Assembly: GCA_045595605.1 (NCBI GenBank)
Contig: JAZOAS010000008.1
Coordinates: forward strand, 1-11,553
Length of the DNA stretch: 11,553 bases
Source: SIG480 sp045595605
Lineage (GTDB): Bacteria; Bacillota; Clostridia; Oscillospirales; JAAYXM01
Direction: 5' to 3'
Shown here piece after piece: positions 6,650-11,553 of this stretch; positions within the stretch are counted from its first letter, which is position 1, and each line of letters starts with the position of its first letter. The notes below the pieces were generated by a model. It did not search any database. It saw only the letters and a list, made by a program, of their open reading frames with translations, and had not been told where the DNA came from. A program made the position numbers and the translations under genes.

Positions 6650-7315
6650 CTATAAAATGATATTTACAAGCTCTTGCATCCACATATAAACAAAATAGCG
6701 CAAGAAGCCAAGGAATTTACTGAAAAACGGGAGATTTATAAGAACAATAAGAAGAAGCATACCGTATTGTTCAAACCGTAAAACAGACCAATATACCCTC
6801 TCAGGTAAAAGCGAAAAGAGAATTTTTGAACCGTCAAGTGGCGGTATCGGAATCAGGTTAAAAACAGCAAGTCCTATATTCAGAACCGCAAAGCAATATA
6901 AAAACTCTACAAAAATAACCTCTGCCGTAACAAGGACGGAATTTACAGGCGAAAAAAGCTCAAGCGTCAGATTTCCAAGCAAAAGCGCAAAAAACGCCAT
7001 GATTAAATTTGACATTGGCCCCGCAAGAGGAACAAGTATAACGCCAAGCTTTCTCTTTTTAAAATAGTACGGATTAACGGGAACCGGCTTTGCCCATCCA
7101 AAGCCGAAGAGAATCATACACAAAACGCCGACTATGTCGAGATGATGAAGCGGGTTGAGCGAAAGCCTGCCTCTTTCCTTTGCTGTTTTATCTCCAAATA
7201 AATAAGCGACATATCCGTGCGAAATTTCATGAAAAATAATAGTCAGCAAAGCTGCAGGGATAATAAGCCAATTAAAGCCGCTGAACAACGATAATATCCT
7301 GTTAACGAAGCCCAC
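6650..7315 (-). CDS. M50-family site-2 protease-like membrane metallopeptidase
   Basis: This 221-aa polytopic membrane protein has the zinc-binding H29-E-I-S-H33 motif in the first hydrophobic segment, GPMSN (99-103) and the third ligand in LIPIPPLDG (Asp161). These are the hallmarks of the short M50 (YwhC/FtsRip-like) site-2 proteases, which cut membrane proteins within the bilayer; substrates are unknown. Four to five further hydrophobic segments are visible (about 65-76, 92-115, 128-158, 185-200). The start is GTG at 7315, supported by GGAGG 9 nt upstream; no closer ATG has a ribosome binding site. It is the first gene of the scpA-scpB-ytfI-ytfJ operon, a common clostridial arrangement, and has its own divergent promoter. 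Confidence 0.92.
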   Translation of the reverse strand: MGFVNRILSLFSGFNWLIIPAALLTIIFHEISHGYVAYLFGDKTAKERGRLSLNPLHHLDIVGVLCMILFGFGWAKPVPVNPYYFKKRKLGVILVPLAGPMSNLIMAFFALLLGNLTLELFSPVNSVLVTAEVIFVEFLYCFAVLNIGLAVFNLIPIPPLDGSKILFSLLPERVYWSVLRFEQYGMLLLIVLINLPFFSKFLGFLRYFVYMWMQELVNIIL

Positions 7316-7352
7316 TTAGTGTTTCCTCCAAAAGCGCGCAAAAGTTTAATTT

Positions 7353-7381
7353 ATTATATCAAATTATGCAAAAAAAAACAA
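7353..7381 (-). promoter_or_regulatory. Promoter for the M50 protease-scpAB-ytfJ operon
   Basis: On the minus strand TTGTTT (7376-7381) and a perfect TATAAT (7353-7358) are 17 nt apart. The predicted start near 7346 gives a leader of about 30 nt carrying GGAGG before the GTG at 7315. The -10 is strong and the -35 partial. Confidence 0.6.
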
Positions 7382-7415
7382 GTATTATTGACTTGTACAC
7401 AAAAAATATATTTAC

Positions 7416-7444
7416 TTGTAAAAAAACCAAAAGAATGATATACT
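7416..7444 (+). promoter_or_regulatory. Promoter for the flavin reductase-nucleotidyltransferase unit
   Basis: TTGTAA (7416-7421) and TATACT (7439-7444) are 17 nt apart, giving a start near 7451 and a short leader that contains the ribosome binding site at 7461. A TTGACT at 7388-7393 lies further upstream, but its partner at 17 nt (TTTACT) is weaker. The region is A/T-rich, so chance matches are possible. Confidence 0.55.
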
Positions 7445-7460
7445 TTATATATCATAAGAC

Positions 7461-7469
7461 AGAGGTGAT
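7461..7469 (+). promoter_or_regulatory. Ribosome binding site that sets the flavin reductase start at TTG 7474
   Basis: AGAGGTGAT matches the 16S anti-Shine-Dalgarno sequence well. The in-frame ATG at 7468 overlaps this site and is too close to it. The next in-frame start codon, TTG at 7474, is 8 nt after GAGG and has normal spacing. The upstream reading frame back to 7366 is A/T-rich, overlaps the promoters and does not look like protein. Confidence 0.75.
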
Positions 7470-7473
7470 GAAA

Positions 7474-7983
7474 TTGGCAAATTTCAAAAGCATAAATCCC
7501 GAAGAGCTTTCAGATAACATTTTCAAACTCATCGCAAAGGACTGGACCTTAATCTCTGCCGGCGGACTCGATTCATACAATATGATGACCGCAAACTGGG
7601 CAGGCGCAGGTTTTCTCTGGAGAAAGAATGTCTGCTTTCTCTTTATCCGCAAAAGCCGTTATACATATGAATTTACAGAGCGCGAAGACTTTCTCTCTCT
7701 TAACTTTTTTGAAGAAAAATACCGCGACATCTTAACCGTTTGCGGACGGAAAAGCGGGCGTGATATTGATAAAATGAATGATGTCGCTCTCACTCCTATC
7801 GAACTTCAGAACGACTGTGTTGCATTTGACGAAGCAAGACTTATCCTCAACTGCAAAAAGATCTGCACTGCAGATATGGACACCTTTAACTACATCGACA
7901 AATCAATTTTAGAAAACTATGCCGACGGCGATTTCCACAAGCTTTATATCTGCGAAATCACAGAGGCATTTATAAAAGATTAA
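7474..7983 (+). CDS. Flavin reductase-like FMN-binding split-barrel protein
   Basis: This roughly 169-aa protein (TTG start read as Met, beginning MANFKSINPEEL) resembles the short flavoredoxin/flavin reductase proteins of anaerobes. Such proteins bind FMN non-covalently in a split beta-barrel and move electrons to or through flavin. Fitting features are SYNMMTANWAGAGFLW (about 34-49), the usual FMN-contacting loop of this family, the strand VCFLFIRKSRYTYEF, and LTVCGRKSGRDIDKM (about 89-103). No membrane segment is seen. The electron donor and acceptor cannot be told from sequence. It is the first gene of a two-gene unit, 24 nt before the nucleotidyltransferase gene, with its own promoter. 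Confidence 0.85.
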   Translation: MANFKSINPEELSDNIFKLIAKDWTLISAGGLDSYNMMTANWAGAGFLWRKNVCFLFIRKSRYTYEFTEREDFLSLNFFEEKYRDILTVCGRKSGRDIDKMNDVALTPIELQNDCVAFDEARLILNCKKICTADMDTFNYIDKSILENYADGDFHKLYICEITEAFIKD

Positions 7984-8007
7984 AAATCGAAAGGAAGTAC
8001 ATATAAC

Positions 8008-8727
8008 ATGAAGGCAATAGTTTTGGCTGCCGGTAAAGGCAAGCGCTTACAGAGCGAAAAGTTCAATGCTCCAAAGGTTTTGAGAGAGGCAAACGGCCGT
8101 TCCCTTCTCTCCTATGTTCTTGAAAACATAAGCTTCATTCCGCAGAAGGATACAACCATAGTTGTCGGCTATATGCGCGAAAAGGTTATTGAGAAAACGA
8201 AGGGCGAATATCTCTTCGCAACTCAGGAGGAACAGCTCGGAACAGGTCACGCTGTCGCTTCTGCAAAAGAGCATTTTGTAGATTACGACGGTCCTGTCCT
8301 CGTTCTCTACGGCGATATGCCGATGCTTAAGAAAGAAACCTACGAGGCAATGGTTCGCGTTCATATGGAAAGTGGCGCTGACTGTACCTTCCTCACAGCA
8401 GTTTCCGAGTCCCCCCTCGCCTACGGCAGAATCGTAAGAGAGAACGGTAAAATCGTTGATATTGTTGAGCAGAAGGACTGTAATGCCGAACAGCTTAACA
8501 TCAAAGAACTCAATGTTGGCGTATATGTTTTTAACTCAAAAGACCTCTTTGAGAATCTTTCAAAGCTTAAAAACGATAATGCTCAGGGCGAGTACTACCT
8601 CACGGATGTTCCGAAGCTCTTTATCGCTGACGGAAAGAAGGTTGAAGCCTATACAATCGGCGACACCTGCGAAATATACGGCGTAAACACAGTTGAGGAC
8701 CTTGAGTTCTGCGAAAAGAACCTTTAA
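8008..8727 (+). CDS. Stand-alone GlmU-type sugar-nucleotide uridylyltransferase domain
   Basis: This 239-aa protein matches the N-terminal uridylyltransferase half of GlmU, which makes UDP-GlcNAc from UTP and GlcNAc-1-phosphate, but it lacks the C-terminal beta-helix acetyltransferase half. The pocket residues all appear present: LAAGKGKRL (6-14), PKVL with Lys23, QEEQLGTGHA (73-82), YGDMP with Asp103, AYGRI, VEQKD, the Asn in LNVGV, NAQGEYYLTD, and YGVN with Asn227. Asp103 and Asn227 correspond to the metal ligands of E. coli GlmU. Activity on GlcNAc-1-phosphate is likely but not proven; another sugar phosphate is possible. The protein is complete, not a truncated gene: a good ribosome binding site (AAAGGAAG) precedes it, the ending is clean, and a terminator follows. 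A full GlmU may exist elsewhere. Confidence 0.88.
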   Translation: MKAIVLAAGKGKRLQSEKFNAPKVLREANGRSLLSYVLENISFIPQKDTTIVVGYMREKVIEKTKGEYLFATQEEQLGTGHAVASAKEHFVDYDGPVLVLYGDMPMLKKETYEAMVRVHMESGADCTFLTAVSESPLAYGRIVRENGKIVDIVEQKDCNAEQLNIKELNVGVYVFNSKDLFENLSKLKNDNAQGEYYLTDVPKLFIADGKKVEAYTIGDTCEIYGVNTVEDLEFCEKNL

Positions 8728-8736
8728 TTTAAGATT

Positions 8737-8768
8737 AAAACGGCGGTCGAAATTCGACCGCCGTTTTT
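8737..8768. terminator. Strong palindromic terminator between convergent genes
   Basis: A perfect inverted repeat pairs 8737-8751 with 8753-8767 around a G+C core (CGGCGGTCGA/TCGACCGCCG); in RNA the central A/T bases would form the loop. The plus-strand arm ends in TTTTT (8764-8768), 9 nt after the nucleotidyltransferase stop. On the minus strand it lies 14 nt beyond the glycoside hydrolase stop and ends in TTTT, so it probably serves both. Confidence 0.92.
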
Positions 8769-8782
8769 CGTTCTGTTTTTTT

Positions 8783-10909
8783 CTATTTTTTAAGCAAAAC
8801 AACAGGATTTGTTATACCGAGTTTTGGGCATATTCTATCGGTATTCTCAAACACCTCGCCCGTTACGGCATTTTCGTAATCGCCCTTTTCTTTGAGAGTT
8901 ATCAGCATCTCTCCATCTTCTGACGGAAAGATTCCGATAAAACGATTATCGCCATAGACGGTATTTCCTGCCGGTGCGTATGCATGGCAGCCTGCTTCTT
9001 CGCAAATTTCGCGGAGCTTTTTTCTGTCTATAAACGGTTTCGTGTTCACGATGTTCACGCCGCCGCACTTTCTCGTGCTCTTTGCAACGCGCGCACCATT
9101 TTCATCAGAATATATAACCTCAACTTTTCCCACTTCTTCTATTTTGAGAGCAGGAAAGCTGTATCGGTTATCACAAACTTCAGAAACGCTTATTCCCGTA
9201 AGTTTTGACACATTTGAAAGCGAAACTCCGTCATCCGAAATAACACCTGCGGCGTAGTTGAACATAAGAGTTTTATCCTTCGGGATTCTCGCAATAACTT
9301 CTTTTGTCTTTTGGTCAATCTTGAAGGTGTATGCAAAAATTATCAGCTTATACTGACTGAGATTAAGCTCCCCAAGGTCGCGCAGACGATAAACATCAGA
9401 TATGCATCCCGTCATGTGAAGCTCACAGAGGAAATCCTCCATAAAGCCGAGTCTCAAATCAGAGCTAATATTCATATGATTGATACACTCCTCATCAACG
9501 AGGACAAGTATATCGCTTACACTTTTATGCTCTTTTTTTCTGATAGCTTCATTTGTTCTGACAAGCATTGAGAACTCGTTCATAATGTCTTTATCATCGA
9601 ACCAACCGCCACCGAGGTCCATCCACCAGAAACCGGAGTCATCCGCAAGATTCTTGGCAAACTCTCGCCAGAAAACAGTTTTTGTCGTTGCGAGATTTTT
9701 TGATGCCCATTCTTCTTCCACGCTATGCGCAAGATGCGTGCGGTTATCAAGCTCATCAAGCCACAGCTTCTTACGGTTTACTGATTGAGTGGGTAGCATT
9801 ATTCCGCCGGGGTCTCCTGCAAGGTTTCTGTAATACGACTTCGGTGCCGCAAAAAAGTCAATATACGGAGAATTGAGAAGTCTGTCAAGTGCGAGATGCC
9901 CCGCGTACGAGGGGTTGTCAGTATGAATGAAGTAGCCGTAGAACGCACCTGTCAGTTTGTTCTCAGTTTTTTCTTTAACCACTTTTGCGAAGTGCTCAAT
10001 TGTATCAGCATTGATTTCTGAAATGAAATAATCAAAGTCAGTCGCAATCGTCTGAGTGTCATTTCCCCTGAAAAAGTCTTTCACCGTATCGGTTTTTGCA
10101 TATCTCTCATCAGGTGTCGGGAGCTTCACATTATCGCGGTCAATATCTTTCTGTCCCCACGCATCCGCAAGCTTTTCGCGACTTCCGTATTTTTTGATTC
10201 CCCAATCAAAAAATGCTTTTCTGTGAGAGATTCCGTAATCGCCGTATCTTTCGGACGCGCGCCCCCAGAGGATGCACTCACCGCTTACTCCGTATGCGAT
10301 GTGATATCCTATGATTCTGTCGGCATACTTGCTGTTTTCAAGCCTATCAATGAGCTTCTCAAGAGCTTCCGTTGCGTCTTCTCTCCATTTTTTCGAAGAA
10401 AAGCTCTGTCTTGCGATAAGTCCGCCGACATTCGGTCTTGTGTCAACATAGTCCCCAGCCATATAGTAACCGTTCGGCGCTTCATAACCGATGTAATCCT
10501 GCTTCAAAGTTCCGACAAGGGCTCGAATTTCCTCTGCCGTTTCAGGTCCGCCGTGGTAAACGAAAACCTCTTCAGGGTATTTCTCGCACCAGTCGACCGG
10601 AACATTAAGCTTGATTCTCGGAATAAAGTAGCAATCAGGGCTGTCTCTGAACACCTCATCAAGAACTCTGTCTGTCAGTGAATAGTCGTATTCGTCAACA
10701 CCAACCCAACCTGAGTGGAGAATGCAAGTGTGAATTTTGACACCGATGTCCGAAAAGCTTCTGTGATACTTCCCGTACTTGCCGAGATTTTCCGTAAAAA
10801 CAAGAGGTTTTCCAAGCTCATTTTTAAGCGGTGGGTCATAGCAGAAACCAAGCCTTGACCAGAACACCGGGTTTTCTTTCAAAAATTTTCTTGCAGCATT
10901 TATGTCCAT
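8783..10909 (-). CDS. GH42-like glycoside hydrolase (clan GH-A type barrel), substrate unknown
   Basis: This 708-aa protein has no signal peptide and is probably cytoplasmic. Residues about 1-455 look like a (beta/alpha)8 barrel. The best acid/base candidate is Glu211 in YGVSGECILWG and the best nucleophile candidate is Glu386 in LWLDELDNR. Their separation of 175 residues is close to that in GH42 beta-galactosidases. Residues about 463-620 (DILVLVDEE, LIIFAYTFKID, LMFNYAAGV) resemble the Rossmann-like trimerisation domain of GH42, and a small beta-rich C-terminal domain follows. Clan GH-A enzymes normally have Asn before the acid/base Glu; here it is Gly, so this is not a typical GH42 and may belong to a related or unassigned family. 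The ATG at 10909 has AGAGG 9 nt upstream. It follows a Gfo/Idh/MocA oxidoreductase gene by 59 nt, which suggests a sugar-degradation operon. Confidence 0.75.
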   Translation of the reverse strand: MDINAARKFLKENPVFWSRLGFCYDPPLKNELGKPLVFTENLGKYGKYHRSFSDIGVKIHTCILHSGWVGVDEYDYSLTDRVLDEVFRDSPDCYFIPRIKLNVPVDWCEKYPEEVFVYHGGPETAEEIRALVGTLKQDYIGYEAPNGYYMAGDYVDTRPNVGGLIARQSFSSKKWREDATEALEKLIDRLENSKYADRIIGYHIAYGVSGECILWGRASERYGDYGISHRKAFFDWGIKKYGSREKLADAWGQKDIDRDNVKLPTPDERYAKTDTVKDFFRGNDTQTIATDFDYFISEINADTIEHFAKVVKEKTENKLTGAFYGYFIHTDNPSYAGHLALDRLLNSPYIDFFAAPKSYYRNLAGDPGGIMLPTQSVNRKKLWLDELDNRTHLAHSVEEEWASKNLATTKTVFWREFAKNLADDSGFWWMDLGGGWFDDKDIMNEFSMLVRTNEAIRKKEHKSVSDILVLVDEECINHMNISSDLRLGFMEDFLCELHMTGCISDVYRLRDLGELNLSQYKLIIFAYTFKIDQKTKEVIARIPKDKTLMFNYAAGVISDDGVSLSNVSKLTGISVSEVCDNRYSFPALKIEEVGKVEVIYSDENGARVAKSTRKCGGVNIVNTKPFIDRKKLREICEEAGCHAYAPAGNTVYGDNRFIGIFPSEDGEMLITLKEKGDYENAVTGEVFENTDRICPKLGITNPVVLLKK

Positions 10910-10968
10910 ATCCTAAACCTCTGACACAATCAATATCTTCTGTATTAAAAAACTCGCCATTATCCCTG

Positions 10969-11553
10969 TTAAAGCTTTACTGTCTTTCCTGTTGCAATGC
11001 TTTCATAAACTGCGTTCATTGCCTCAATCGTTCTCTTATGCCATTTGAGGTTTATAAGTGGAGTCTTGTTATTTCTGATATTGTCAACAAACTCATCGAT
11101 AAGACCAACCCACTCGTCAAAATATGTGTACTGAACGGTGTATCGGTCATTCGGGCAACCGTTATGATATACATTCGGACCGAAGCAATCTGCCATAACA
11201 GTTCCCTTTTCGCCGTTAAGCGTAATGTTTACTTCCATACGCTTCGGGAAAACTTCCCAGCCCGGACCCGGAACAGGAATGCGCTCTTCCATCTTTGACC
11301 ATGACGGGTCAAGAGAGAAAATCGTGCCATCCTTCATTCTTCCGATAACGGAAAGCATATCCTCTTCCTCAATATCAGGGCGGATATTCGGAGCGACTTC
11401 TGCATAAATGCTCTCAAAATCGCTACCTGTCATATGTCTTATCATATCGAAAATGTGCGGATGGTCACAAAGTGCGCCGCCGCGGAAGCGGGAATCCCCG
11501 TCTTTTATGCTTACGCGCTTGCCGTAGCTCTTTTCCGGAACGCCCTGCCACGG
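10969..11553 (-). CDS. Gfo/Idh/MocA-family oxidoreductase (C-terminal part)
   Basis: The minus-strand frame stays open from the stop at 10969 to the right edge, so the N-terminal NAD(P)-binding Rossmann domain lies outside the window and 194 C-terminal residues remain. They are typical of the family's C-terminal alpha/beta domain. GGALCDHPHIFDMIRHMTG (bases about 11428-11484) corresponds to the G-G-x-L-x-D-x-x-x-H-x-x-D block that holds the catalytic His. A run of strands follows (EEDMLSVIGRMKDGTIFSLD and MEVNITLNGEKGTVMAD), then the closing EFVDNIRNNKTPLIN and TIEAMNAVYESIATGKTVKL. Members oxidise or reduce sugars, inositols or sugar acids with NAD(P); the substrate is not visible. The neighbouring glycoside hydrolase suggests the two act on the same carbohydrate. 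Confidence 0.92.
   Translation of the reverse strand, partial: PWQGVPEKSYGKRVSIKDGDSRFRGGALCDHPHIFDMIRHMTGSDFESIYAEVAPNIRPDIEEEDMLSVIGRMKDGTIFSLDPSWSKMEERIPVPGPGWEVFPKRMEVNITLNGEKGTVMADCFGPNVYHNGCPNDRYTVQYTYFDEWVGLIDEFVDNIRNNKTPLINLKWHKRTIEAMNAVYESIATGKTVKL

Noticed and set aside
7366..7473. N-terminal extension of the flavin reductase starting at 7366
   Set aside because: The extension overlaps both promoters, is Lys/Ile/Thr-rich from A/T bias and has no ribosome binding site. The AGAGGTGAT site at 7461 points to TTG 7474.
10223..10681. 152-codon plus-strand open frame antisense to the glycoside hydrolase
   Set aside because: It lies inside a well-supported 708-aa gene, and the product has no recognisable domain or clear translation signal.
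1..11553. CRISPR arrays, insertion sequences, or a new defence or retroelement system
   Set aside because: No regularly spaced repeats, transposase, reverse transcriptase or nuclease cassette was seen on either strand. Most genes belong to well-known families.

Overview
The window looks like chromosomal DNA of a low-to-moderate GC, endospore-forming Clostridia-type Firmicute. The evidence is the gene order site-2 protease, scpA, scpB, DUF2953 protein, ytfJ/gerW, dacF (the ytfJ and dacF families are tied to sporulation), a GlgC plus GlgD pair, strong Shine-Dalgarno sequences, frequent TTG/GTG starts and A/T-rich intergenic DNA. The species cannot be named from the sequence alone.

Layout, left to right. 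(1) Bases 2-643, plus strand: the 3' part of an unrecognised cysteine-rich membrane protein gene. It converges on a minus-strand tRNA-Gln(CUG), and the two share one compact hairpin terminator (642-673). The tRNA has its own near-consensus promoter (762-790). (2) Bases 863-7315, all minus strand, read right to left: an M50 site-2 protease-like membrane peptidase, scpA, scpB, a DUF2953 membrane protein, ytfJ, then a strong hairpin terminator, then dacF, glgC and glgD. Junctions are tight (overlaps of 4 and 8 nt, gaps of 12-22 nt), apart from the hairpin at 4296-4333. (3) Bases 7316-7473: a divergent promoter region. (4) Bases 7474-8727, plus strand: a two-gene unit, a flavin reductase-like FMN-binding protein and a stand-alone GlmU-type nucleotidyltransferase domain, closed by a strong palindromic terminator (8737-8768). 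(5) Bases 8783-11553, minus strand: a 708-aa GH42-like glycoside hydrolase, preceded by the C-terminal part of a Gfo/Idh/MocA oxidoreductase that runs off the right edge. This looks like a carbohydrate-use locus.

How the genes fit together: ScpA and ScpB are the non-SMC parts of the chromosome condensation complex. YtfJ and DacF point to spore formation, germination and cortex or cell-wall maturation. GlgC and GlgD make ADP-glucose for glycogen and are placed so that they could be co-transcribed with dacF. The right-hand locus probably handles a plant- or host-derived sugar.

I found no CRISPR array, insertion sequence, prophage or clear novel defence system. The most unusual signal is the hairpin between ytfJ and dacF: its 3' arm is the dacF ribosome binding site, and its loop carries a -10-like element. 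Every gap between genes is shorter than 300 bases.
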